Positions 1-10,741 of a stretch of DNA of 64,000 bases are shown piece after piece (the stretch's first letter is position 1; the number at the start of each line of letters is the position of its first letter). Below the pieces are notes generated by a model that saw only the letters and a program-made list of their open reading frames with translations, had not been told where the DNA came from and ran no database searches. The stretch is from NCBI RefSeq assembly GCF_022201045.2, contig NC_068562.1:27300501-27364500 (forward strand), written 5' to 3'. Source of the DNA: Citrus sinensis. Its lineage: Eukaryota; Streptophyta; Magnoliopsida; Sapindales; Rutaceae. Made by a program: the position numbers and the translations under genes.

Positions 1-1300
1 ATTTAAATACAATTTGTTCATCTCAGTAGGGTCAAAGGATGGCGATTTTTGAGATTAGCTCGTAAATCTCATATGAAGTTAATATAAAATTAGTGAGTTT
101 AGACTTGTTAGAGAATATGTCTTATTTTTCAATAAGAATTTCTTAAGATATTTGATTCTTTAGTAGGATTCCTATTTAAAGAATAAGTAATTTTTCCTTA
201 AGAATTTGACTTATTTAAGGAGGAATACTACTAGTATAAGAAAATGAATACTTTTTTTTTTACAAGAAATAATCACTAAATATAAGGAGGTTGGGTTCAT
301 TTATTTGTATAACACAGCAATCAGTTTTTTGCAAGTATATAGTTTATAGTGCGAGAGAAATAATAGATTTATTGAGAGATTTGGTGTTATTAGAGTTTTA
401 GATGTGAGGAAAAATACTAGAGTGATTTTAATAAATTTTTCTCTCGTCGCCCTTGGAGGCCGTGGTTTTTCTCCAGTATAAGAGATTTGCACATAAATTT
501 TTGTGTTGTGTGATTGGTTCTTTTTTCATCTAATTTTTTATTTATTATTTTGTTTGATATTTTTACTTGTAAGATCTTGGGCAGGATTAAAAATTACCTG
601 ACAAGACTAATATAAAATGACTCAATTATATTATTATCTTGTCAAACTTAAACTAATAGAAATTCTATCTAGTATTTAAAGAAAAAAAAAAGAAAATTCT
701 ATCTATTTACTTATCATATCAAGGATTTTAATTTTTAATCTAACACGACTGTTAATTCAAAATTATGTCACTCATTTAATATTTTTCTAATATATTCTCA
801 AAAGTTTTGCTTATTTAATATATTTTACAATATTTTTAATTATTATCAATCTAAATTCTAATTAGTTTTGGTCTAAATATAATTAAATAATTTTTAAAAT
901 ATGACAAATATAATATATATAATTCTATTTGTCAAAACATAGCCAACCGACATAACATAATTAATTGAATAGTTAACTATTTTATAAATAATTTGTTAGT
1001 TAATTGTTTTATAAATAGTTTTTTATGACAAGAATTCTTAACCAAAATCTGAAACAAATTATTAAAAGATTAATATAAATTCACATTATTAATATTTGAT
1101 GACATAATATGAACATAATACACCAACGGCCAACTCTAATGAGATTTCAATTAAGAATCTATTTCATAATTACGTCTTTATTAGAGAATATATAAAGGTT
1201 ATGGACCTGAAAGTTATTGTACCATTTGCACAGTTGAAGACTTGAAGTTTCTCAAAACTAGTTAAAAAGCACTTTAACTAAAAGCTGTCCAAAAGCACTT
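1..1300. other. AT-rich intergenic DNA upstream of the NOI gene
   Basis: I see no gene here. The stretch is AT-rich with many stops in all frames. The only open frames are short and have no recognisable domain. Nothing repeat-like with clear termini was found by eye. Confidence 0.5.
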
Positions 1301-1329
1301 CTCTTTCTCGCTGTCTCTGCCCCTCGGGC

Positions 1330-1340
1330 TATATATTAAA
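1330..1340 (+). promoter_or_regulatory. TATA box of the NOI-domain gene
   Basis: A TATATATTAAA run lies about 140 bases before the start codon at 1475 and is followed by a pyrimidine-rich leader. The distance fits a plant core promoter with a leader of roughly 110 bases. No transcript data support it; the call rests on motif and position. Confidence 0.5.
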
Positions 1341-1474
1341 GGCTTCTTGTGCATCTTTGTTCTTGTTATCTCCATCAGTACTGTACATCAAGCTCTAAGC
1401 TTTAGCTCTCGCTTTTTCAACTTTCAAGACTTCAAAGCCTTCTCTTTTCATTTCTAACATCACAATTAATTAAC

Positions 1475-4316
1475 ATGGAAGATCGTAAGGAGGTATTTGT
1501 TTCTCCATCTCTCTCCAACTGTGTTTCTGGCTTTTTAATTTCCTCATTTGGGGTGTTTGTTTGCTGAGAAAGTTTATATAGGAAAGAATGAGAAAAATTT
1601 ATATCTTTTGAGTTTTTGTTTAGCATGTTAGTGAACTTCTGATGAATTTGCTAATGAAAGAGCTTTTTTGTTTCTTTTTTTTTTCCTTTAAAGCAAGCAT
1701 TTTCCAATTTCGGATGATTAAAAATCCAGCTTTCAAAGAATATGAGTTTCCAGTTTTCACTTTCAGGTGGGTTTAATTTGGTTGAATTACTTGAAAAAAT
1801 TCTAAGCTTTTTTTCTTTTTGGGTAGAACAAAAAATTCTAAAGGCTCTGATTATATCAGTTTAGCATTTTTCTTAAGTTTTTGTATATCTTGGTGATGTT
1901 ATTAGTTGTTTTTAATTGACTTTTTGGTCATATAAAGTGAAATTCCTTTGTAAACACTTCTCTTAAGTGAGATGTTCAAAGAAGCAATCATTTTACTTTG
2001 TCAAAGCTGAGAAACAGTCAAAGCTGCCACTTTTTTTGATTTTTTTTGCCTTTATTTTTCTCCTTAGATATCGGGATGTGTGCTAATGGATCTTTGCATT
2101 CATAGGTTCTTTTGCTTCTTTCACACATGCAAACTGTCTTTGTAGTCCACAGACTTCGAATCCTTACAAGGAGTATTAAATCTTTAAAATACTTAAAAGA
2201 ATTCATTGATCAATGATCCATAATGGTTCTTGAAGTGATAATTAATTACAGTTTGAAGATTATGACGGGGATTGCTTTGAAACTTAATAACCACTTACGT
2301 TCATTAAAAAAAAAAATGTTTTCTTTTAATGTGATTAATGTTTTACGTTCTTTTGTATAGAAAAATGCTCCATGGCTATCTGTGCCGCAATTTGGGGACT
2401 GGGACCAGAAGGGACAGGTGCCTGATTATTCATTGGATTTTTCAAAAATTAGAGAAATGAGGAAGCAAAACAAAAGGGATGTGTCAAGAGCAAGTCTTGG
2501 CAACGAAGAAGACTTCATTAACCCCACTGCCCCCAGTAACAACAAAGCCCACAATAATCAAGATGATGAGCAGCATCATTTTCATCAGAGCCATCACCAC
2601 CACTCTCCAACCGTGAGAAATTTTCATTTTTTCACTCATTATCTTCGTAGAAAATCTTATATGAGATCGATGTGGTGCCGCTTATGAGTCTTTTTTTTTT
2701 TAAAAAAAAAAAAGTGTTTGTTAATTGGCAACTAACTTTTGGTTGTTAGATTAATGAGAAAGAATGAAGCCAATTTCAAAGTAGAGTAATTTAGGACATT
2801 TCAAATTCTGGAAGTAGGTTGTTGGCTGACAACACTTGTAAGGAATTGATTGGTTGATTGTAACAAGTTAGGAAATAGGAAGTGGTTTCATGGTGATATG
2901 AGACTCTGAAAACAGAGTTTCTGGGCAACATAATTGGATAGATAGATTCAATGCAAGTACACAAATGATAGTTGGTGAGTTTTAGTTATGGAGATATAGA
3001 GAGTCTGATAGACATCACAAACATTTGCAAGAGCAGCGGCGTACATGTGCTGTATATGATTGTAGGGTGATCACTTAGCTGTTATTATTAAATCTTGTGG
3101 GATTGATATTTCCTAATAAGTAGGTAGCAGCTAACTTACAAATCTAACATGGTTTTGATTTAACTGGTCAACTTCATTGAGTGATGGAAGGAAAAGGACA
3201 TAGGTCGGTTGAGTAGGTTTATCCGGCCTTGCCAGTTCAGGAATCTTGTATATTTTAAGCCTCTCGTTACTTAATTGGTTAGAAATAATCTGTTTAAGTG
3301 AAAGGAAGATATAGAAAATAATAAACCTGATGTGCAAAGTGAAATGGTCAATGCCCTTTTTTTGCCTCCTTCCCTTTTGTTTTTTGACTGATGTTTTCTT
3401 GTTTAGGGTGTTGGTGTTACTGCTAATAATCAAAGCTTAAACCTTAAGTGCTGTCCGAGTCAATATTCTCTTGGAGATTACATATTGAATGGATCTTGGG
3501 AAATTATTTGTGTGCAAAAAATTTTTAAAAAAAATTAGGATTGTAGAAACCGATAAGTACAGAATCTGTGAATGCCAGACAAAATTCTTTGAAGTCTTTG
3601 TAACGGTTGCATGCGAGTCTATGGCTTGGTTCTAATAAACAAGTGGGGCTCTTAGGATCTACATACTTTAATAATTTAAAATTCTTCAAAGATCATTTTC
3701 AATATGATGTGATATAGATGTGTGCTGGGAACCAGGCAACATAATTTTTGTACTTGATCCAAGGTGGTGTCTTTGTATACTTAGGCCACACAAGAGTGCA
3801 AGTGGTGCACATGCAATAATTGTTTTAATCTACAAACCAGTTTGGGTGGTTAGGGGTTGGCATATTACCAATGTACAAGATTCACATGAATGTAGTTAAT
3901 CTTTAGTTGAAGATGTAGTTAGTCTTTAGTTGGAGTGTTGCTAAGGTCCCAGCTCAAGTCTGCATTTTATAAAATAAGGATTTTCGCATCCTCAGTATTT
4001 CTATTTCTTTTTTCTCTTGAAAAAATGAATAGCAAAATAGAAAAACAAGGATGTTCTGCTAGACTGAATATATCGACATCTTTACTGACTTGAATAAGTG
4101 AAGAAGATTATAGGGGCTTCCTCATAAATGGCCGGTTAAAGATGATCGGCAAGTTTATAGAACATATTCTGAATCATTTGTCATCTTTTGCTGCAATTTC
4201 TGAAATATCTTTTCTCAATTTGGCTAGCCTTGTTCTTACTATGTTCCTGGTTGATTCTTCTTGGACAGACTAGGAGGAGCTTTTTGAGCTACTTCAACTG
4301 TTGTGTAAAAGCTTGA
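1475..4316 (+). CDS. NOI: NOI-domain (RIN4-like) small membrane-associated protein
   Basis: Three exons join in frame: 1475-1492, 2361-2612 and 4269-4316, giving 105 residues. All junctions are GT-AG. Residues 14-20 read VPQFGDW, the PxFGxW core of the nitrate-induced/RIN4 family. In RIN4 this motif is the site cut by the bacterial protease AvrRpt2. A basic stretch (KIREMRKQNKRD) follows, then a His-rich low-complexity segment near residues 70-90. The third exon encodes a tail ending in FNCCVKA, where the Cys pair is the likely acylation site for plasma-membrane anchoring, as in RIN4. Intron 2 is long (about 1.66 kb) and I see no second gene in it. By family, the role is a small immune-signalling or exocytosis-linked membrane protein; the precise function is unknown. 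The exon structure and the match to short NOI proteins make the identification firm. Confidence 0.92.
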
Positions 4317-4718
4317 CGATCAAGTGAAGGCCAATCTCTCTACTCTGTGTGCTGCTGCTGCACCTTTTTCTTTTCACTATTCTTAATTGGGTTCTATTTC
4401 TCTCCATTTTCAGAAGCAAACAATGATGACATTGATATATTGCTGCTTCTTGCCGCTAGCTTCTTTGATCAATCTCATGATTTCGGTTTGATTTTTGTTC
4501 TATGTAATGAAATAACTATTAGAAATGTGAGATGAGATGTAAATTTTATTATTTTTGAAGATGTAAATCTATACACTAGTGTTGACTGAAATCATGGAGA
4601 GCTGACTAATACAAATTCATATCTTGGCTCTTCCATCACTAAAATCACTACAACAATCAATTGATCAGAACCAAAGTACACAGAAATTACCATTACATAA
4701 TCAAAAGCCTCCAAAAAT

Positions 4719-5615
4719 TCAGATGACAGCACTTCTTTGCTGAACCTTCGCCTTCTCAGCATCAATTATACTCTCAACCAATTTCACTGCAACATCAAGC
4801 TTCCCCTCCGCATTCACCACCACGTAATCAAAATTTTTCACATGCTTTATCTCCTCTCTAGCCGTAGCAATTCTCACTAACAACTCCTCCCTACTCTCAG
4901 TCTTCCGCTCAACCAATCTCTCCACCAACGCCGTCTCACTCTCTGCCATCAAAAACACAAACACCGCTGAATCCCCCAAAACCCTCCTCAAAGTCTGAGC
5001 TCCTTGAATGTCCACTCTCAAAATTATATCATACCCTTTTGCCATATACTCCCTAATTTGCTTCTTTGGTATCCCCTTATAATCCCCATACACTAGTGCA
5101 TATTCCAACAGCTCGTTTTTATCAATCATTGTTAAAAACTCTTCCTTCGACACAAAGTAATAATCTTTCCCATTCTCTTCGCCAGGCCGCATTGGCCGAC
5201 TAGTAGCAGTCACAACAAAACGAAGCGAATCACGCGATTCCCTCAGCTTCTTTATAAGAGCATCTTTGCCAACCCCACTTGGCCCACTAATTACAATTAT
5301 CAAAGGATTTGGAGGAGGACAAACTGGGTTTGAATCGAAGGCATGACCCAAAGAAGCTTCAAGAGACCGTAAAAGCTCAGCCTTTTTAACTGCAGCAGTC
5401 TGGGTATGGTTCATTCTGAGGTTCGATGAGAAAAAATGTGGGGTTAGAGAGAGAGAGTGATGGAATCTTCGTTGTGGTTGCTTAACTTTAATGGGGTTAT
5501 TTTGGAAGGCAAATAGGGAGTTGGTTTTTGAGATGCTGGAGAGAGATAACGAAGTGCAGAGTCGGCGAAACATGAGGTTATTTTGTTGCAGAGTGTAAAA
5601 AAGAACACAAAACAC
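4719..5615 (-). CDS. Guanylate kinase, chloroplast/mitochondrial type
   Basis: A single exon of 298 residues that converts GMP plus ATP to GDP plus ADP. The P-loop GPSGVGKD is at residues 111-118. The GMP-binding stretch with TSRPMRPGE and KDYYF follows at 138-154, and RVDIQGA lies further on. The GKD variant in place of the usual GKG/GKS is typical, from memory, of the plant organellar form (rice VIRESCENT2, Arabidopsis third guanylate kinase), which supplies GDP/GTP in plastids and mitochondria. About 75 residues precede the kinase core and are rich in Ser, Arg and Phe with few acidic residues, fitting an organellar transit peptide. An in-frame Met at 5573 (starting MFRRL) resembles the start of relatives and may be the true initiator; a third in-frame Met lies at residue 68. 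The gene is on the opposite strand to its neighbours on both sides. Confidence 0.93.
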   Translation of the reverse strand: MFCVLFYTLQQNNLMFRRLCTSLSLSSISKTNSLFAFQNNPIKVKQPQRRFHHSLSLTPHFFSSNLRMNHTQTAAVKKAELLRSLEASLGHAFDSNPVCPPPNPLIIVISGPSGVGKDALIKKLRESRDSLRFVVTATSRPMRPGEENGKDYYFVSKEEFLTMIDKNELLEYALVYGDYKGIPKKQIREYMAKGYDIILRVDIQGAQTLRRVLGDSAVFVFLMAESETALVERLVERKTESREELLVRIATAREEIKHVKNFDYVVVNAEGKLDVAVKLVESIIDAEKAKVQQRSAVI

Positions 5616-6900
5616 AAATCAGACACCAATAACATTACCAAAACAAAAAACCCTACCCCACTCAAAATTTTTCAGAACCCACACACCAAAATTAAATTTG
5701 CACAAGGCACTTGACCCCAGAATCTCCTTGCCACCGCTGCTGCTTAACTTGACAAAGACCCTGAAGTGGGCTTGGCGTGGTGTGTAAATTATACTGACGG
5801 CAGCATGGTTTTGTGATTACCAATTTTAAGGTAATATATCCCTAGCAATACACACACAGACACAAATGAGAGCTCAGTTCATGAAAGTAACATATGCCAA
5901 AGCTCAAAAACTGCAAGTTTTAATATGACGTAATCTCAAATAAAAGATTAGAAGCCTGAATGCCACTAGATGAATTAACTTAAATATAACATAATTGAGA
6001 CTTTTTAGAGTTTATAGGTTCACTATAAGTCGTCCAGTCCAGACTATGAGCAGACACAACAGAAACTATGGCTTGGTTGCTATTCAAAGGGCCATATATT
6101 TCTTGAATATTCAGTTATCAATTTGATGACCAAGAACAACCTATAACGGCATTTAAACTTATCCTTCTATCGTTTAAGTTGGCAAACTAAGAACCCAATC
6201 CGATACTCAAATTCGGGTTCATCTCTGTTACATGGCTCCAGGCATGCGCTACCTTCCAAATGCAATCCAAAATACTATTATATAATACAAGAATTTTATC
6301 TCAAACAATCAAACTCACAACAGCCGACGTAATTGAATTCTCTTTTATTGTCACAAATCGTGCCGTGCTTCCAACCAACAGTGCCGGAATATCACAATTC
6401 ACAAGCTGTTCTAAATTCTGCTGTAGATTATTTTATACACAACATGACGAATTTTATTAAATATAATCAAGTGTAACACAAAAGTATAACTTAATTGCAA
6501 ATTCTAAAATCATTAACAAAAATACACCAAATGATTTTTTATTAAATGTAGCTTAATTAAAAAGAGAGAGAGAGATAGAGAGTTCTTCACTAACAATTTA
6601 GAAATTCAAGACTACAAATCATTACAGGTAGAATGAAATTAAAACAATTAAACAAATCACTGAAATAGATCCGACTTGAAGATAATAAATTCTTACTTGA
6701 AGGACCAGTAGTGGGCAGACAACGTGGCGGCGGCAGCCGCGACGCGGTACCGGCGGCGGGTGGCCGATTAGTGAGGGCTTGTTCTCAGTTTTGAGTTTTG
6801 AAAGAGACGGAGCAGCAGAGCCGTTTAGAATTTAATTAGGATTGCGAGCTTCTCCACTCCAGTAAATGAAAAACGATTGGGAAAAAAAATTGAGCTTTTC
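5616..6900. other. Intergenic region with a short GC-rich block
   Basis: No complete gene is seen. The stretch is AT-rich except for a GC-rich block around 6715-6775. On the minus strand that block could be a non-coding first exon ending before a GTAAG, possibly of the guanylate kinase gene. A purine (GA) run lies near 6560-6580. Confidence 0.4.
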
Positions 6901-7403
6901 CACGTGTCAAACCCGCATTGGCTACCAGTTTCTGGCGGCTTCTCGTTTCTTTGGCTTCATTCTATAATTTCCAGGGCTCTCTCTGTTAGTCTTCAGCGTT
7001 CACTGAGGGCATAGTAAGGTAAAATTTAATCTCTAATTTTTCACCTTTCTGTGTTTTGTTTATTTTTGTTTAATTAGTAAATTTCTTGAAGCTTTTAACT
7101 TGCACTACTAGATTGAGGCAGCTCGAAGTGTTCTTTTTTGAAATTCATATCATTATAAAAGTGTAATCTTGGTTTAAAATTCATTTCTTTTGAGACTCAA
7201 GAGTATATAGCTATTCCATACATGATCAAATATTTGAGTTTGTTTGATTTGAGCTCTTCTTTTATTTCACTCAACACAGTTAGTACAGTGAACTTTATAG
7301 GTTTTTTCTTCAAAAATTATGCATTAAAGATACAGACACTGGTACTTAACTTTTGTTTTTCTTTGATTATGATTCTGGAAATAGACTTCAGACTTAGCAA
7401 GCA
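6901..7403 (+). promoter_or_regulatory. Promoter, leader and 5' UTR intron of EF1B
   Basis: A G-box/ABRE-like CACGTGTC lies at 6901-6908 and a weak TATA-like CTATAATT near 6962. The sequence AAG followed by GTAAAA at 7018/7019, and a CAG acceptor ending at 7391, mark a likely leader intron of about 373 bases with the start codon just downstream at 7404. Leader introns are common in plant translation-factor genes and often boost expression. There is no transcript evidence here. Confidence 0.5.
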
Positions 7404-9645
7404 ATGGCAGTTACTTTCTACGATCTCAACTCGGACATTGGTTTGAAGAAACTTGACGATTGCCTGCTCACTCGCAGTTACATTACTGGGTATATTTCTA
7501 TTATGTCAAAATATCATTGAGAAGTTATGGTGGGAAATGTCATTTCCCTTTTGTTGTGCTTTTATCAGGTACCAAGCTTCAAAGGATGATATAACTGTTT
7601 ATGCAGCACTTTCTAAACCACCGTCATCTGAATATGTGAACGTGTCTCGCTGGTACAACCACATTGACGCGCTTTTAAGGATTTCGTAAGTTTCTCATCT
7701 TGTAAAAAGTTCCCAGTGTTGTGTTAAATTGTGTAATAGATTTTAAATAGTTTCATTTTCCATGAAACGTTTTTGCTTACTTCTGAGCATTGCCGATTCA
7801 GTGGTGTTTCTGCAGAAGGGTCTGGTGTCATTGTAGAGGGATCTGCTCCTATTGCAACTCTTCCAGTTGATGACAAAAAGGCAAGTAGTGCTGTTCTGTG
7901 TTCATGTCATAGGCACGTGACTGCCTTTTGTATGTTTAATTAATAATTGACGATTGAACAAGCATTTTGCTTATTCCGGGTTCAGTTTTTTCCATTGCTC
8001 TGGACTCCTATTAATTTTTAGGGTAAAAGCTTGTTTAGTCCCTATATTATGAGGTTAGTGTCTATTTAGTCCCTGTATTTTTAAAAATACCTCAAAGCGT
8101 CCCTGCTACTAAATATTGACACTTATGCCATTATTTTTTATTATTTTTAACTTATTTTTACAATATTACATTTTTACAATATTACATTTTTACAATAATA
8201 TTTCTTTTTTGGATATTAATAAAGAAATTAAATTATCAAATTAAACTCAAAAATAAAATAAAAACAAAAAAGGTATATATTAATTTTTGTGGAAGCTCAC
8301 GTATGTCTAAAAAATTAATATCGTAAAAAATTACATTTATCAATTTTTTTAGAAAAATTAATATTTTAACTCAAGAGTGTGTTCCACAAAAATTAATATA
8401 TATATTTTATTTTATTTTATTTTTTGGTGTTAAACTGGTAATTTATTTTTTTCTTTTTAATAATGTCTAAAAAAATTTATTATAATAGGGTTATTTTTTT
8501 CTTTTTAATAATGTCTAAAAAATTATTATAATAGGGCAATATTATAAAAATAAGTTAAAAGGAACAAAAGATAATGGCGAAAATGTCAATAATTTAATGG
8601 TAGGGATGATTTGAGGTATTTTTAAAAATATAAGGACTAAACGGACACTAACTTCAAAATATAGGGACTAAACGAGCTTTTACCCTAATTTTTATAATCA
8701 TGGGGTTCGGATTTGGAGGCGGTTGGCTTATTTGGGAACTTATATCAATTATGCTCCTCGCTTGGTTATGAAATTTGGCTATACTTAATTCTCAGGCTGC
8801 TGCCGCTGACGATGATAATGATGATGTGGATCTGTTTGGTGAGGAGACAGAAGAGGACAAGAAGGCTGCTGAAGAACGCTCAGCTGCCATCAAAGCATCT
8901 GCAAAGAGGAAAGAATGTAAGCTTCTCTTCTTATTGACTGATTAATTTGTTTATTAACAACAGGCTCAGCTGTTTTGTGCTTAATTTTTTCTATTCTACA
9001 TTTTGAATTCCCTCGTATTTCATTCTCAGCTGGCAAGTCATCAGTTCTATTGGATATAAAGCCATGGAATGATGAGACTGATATGCAAAAGCTCGAGGAA
9101 GCAGTACGCAGCATTAAGATGGAAGGGTTGCACTGGGGAGCATGCAAGTCTTTTCTATATGCACTTCAGCTATAATTTCCTTTATGTTTGATGTCAATAA
9201 ATATATCTTCAATGCTTGCTGCAGCTCAAACCACCTCCTAATTAAATTTCACCTTTTCTCGATCAGAAGAATGTAATTGGACAAGCTGATATTAAACTTA
9301 CAGTTTAGTTTCTGAACTTCAAGCTAACATGAACATGTTTGATGTCACAGCCAAACTTGTACCTGTTGGTTATGGCATAAAGAAGTTGCAGATAATGCTT
9401 ACCATTGTGGATGATTTGGTGTCTGTTGACAATCTCATTGAGGAGCATCTGATGGCTGAGCCAATAAATGAATATGTCCAGAGCTGCGATATTGTAGCCT
9501 TCAACAAGATATGTAAGTGTATCACATATGTATATGTATGCTTGTCTATTCATTTAATTCATACACATGCCATTAGCAACCTTTCCATAAAACTTCCAAT
9601 AATCCTAATCTTGGGCTCTATATTTGTCTTACTCATGTAACAGAA
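7404..9645 (+). CDS. EF1B: Elongation factor 1-beta (eEF1B nucleotide-exchange subunit)
   Basis: Exons 7404-7489, 7569-7685, 7802-7880, 8796-8916, 9030-9143, 9351-9512 and 9644-9645 join in frame to 226 residues. The stop codon is split by the last intron (T plus AA). The protein exchanges GDP for GTP on eEF1A during translation elongation. The N-terminal GST-C-like part contains [13 protein letters not shown] central acidic linker follows ([18 protein letters not shown]), then the catalytic EF1 guanine-exchange domain, with [14 protein letters not shown], the [21 protein letters not shown] segment and the terminal CDIVAFNKI. Introns 3 and 5 begin with GC (AAG/GCAAGT and AT/GCAAGT). GT alternatives nearby break the frame. 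Intron 3 carries a MITE. The gene is convergent with DRG1. Confidence 0.95.
8021..8685. mobile_element. Mutator-type MITE in intron 3 of EF1B
   Basis: A 665-bp foldback element. The left end reads GGGTAAAAGCTTGTTTAGTC and the right end is its inverse with one difference in that span. The inverted ends continue for about 80 bases. The 9-bp sequence TAATTTTTA flanks both sides directly (8012-8020 and 8686-8694). A 9-bp target duplication with long inverted ends is the mark of the Mutator superfamily. The inside is AT-rich, has a second nested inverted repeat, and has no coding capacity. Confidence 0.92.
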
Positions 9646-10741
9646 TCCAAGAATCCTTGATGACCGGTGCTGGTGAGGTTTCCGGAGGAAGTTCTTGGTT
9701 AGCTGGTCACTGCAAAGTGGTTACTATCCTGTTTTTTGTTCCACAGCCTTTTCTTCTGTTATAATGTTTGTTCTTGGAGAGTGTTGTGTCCTATTGCTAT
9801 GTTTGCAATGGAGTATTTAGAGAATTGTTCTGTACGATTAACAGAGATCCGGAATGAAAAGTAAATCAAAAGTCTCTTACAACTTTTACCAAGGTGTTCT
9901 CCTGTGCTCCTGTTAGAAGTCCTTCCTATAACAGAGGTTAATCAGTCCATTTTTTTCTGATTCTTAGATGGAAGAATCCCTAGAAGGAGACGGCTCCTCA
10001 GTGGGACCAGATGAAGAAAGCTCCCCTTACTTATTGACTTGGTGGAGTAATAAAGTAAGCGATTGATAATTGATTCTTCTTATGGAATAGTATGAGGATG
10101 ATGAGCATTAATCATCCTGATTATGGCTCTGGATCAATCTGAACCTATCTATAGATTGACCCAAACATATAATCATAATTCCCAAGCAAACAAAAGAAAG
10201 CATGCCTACAAGGAATCTTTCAATTGGTATCACCAAAATTTAACAAGTTCACTAGAATGAATAGTAAGAGGATGTAGACTTTTTGCATGAACAATTTTGT
10301 ACATTGCAATGCAGCACTAAAATATTTGTTCTGACTTATTCAACTCTTAAAAAAATCAAAGACATATAAAGTGTATTAATAAGTCTTGTGTAGAGAACAA
10401 TACAAGTGATACTGTAATAGTGCACTTTCAGTCTTTAAATCTTACACAATCTCTTCTCATGATAGATTAATGACAACGTAAAAAACACTCTGGAGAGAGG
10501 CAAGTCCCAAAATGCACAAAAACTACGATCTTTGTCGTACAAAAAATTAGCATAGGAGATTTTAACCAGGCAACATAGTGGATCACAACCAAAGAGCTTG
10601 ACCACAAAATAGCTTAATTACACATCAAGCTGTCTCCTAGGTCTACCTAATCTAATAACAGGCTCTTACTCCTTACGGTGCATGAAGTTTAGCAGAACAA
10701 CTTTGTCGTATAACACCAACAAATTTTAATTCTTATGAGAA
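9646..10741. other. 3' flanks of the convergent EF1B and DRG1 genes
   Basis: This stretch should hold the 3' UTRs of both genes. I see no further coding region and no clear repeat. Exact polyadenylation sites cannot be placed by eye. Confidence 0.5.

Noticed and set aside
3131..3433. 100-residue minus-strand frame in NOI intron 2
   Set aside because: It lies in a long intron, has low complexity and shows no motif.
4347..4535. Cys/Phe-rich 62-residue plus frame after the NOI stop
   Set aside because: It starts in the NOI 3' UTR and looks like hydrophobic chance coding.
8961..9030. Alternative start of EF1B exon 5 using the long open frame there
   Set aside because: The conserved protein needs the acceptor at 9029; the upstream part is intron sequence.
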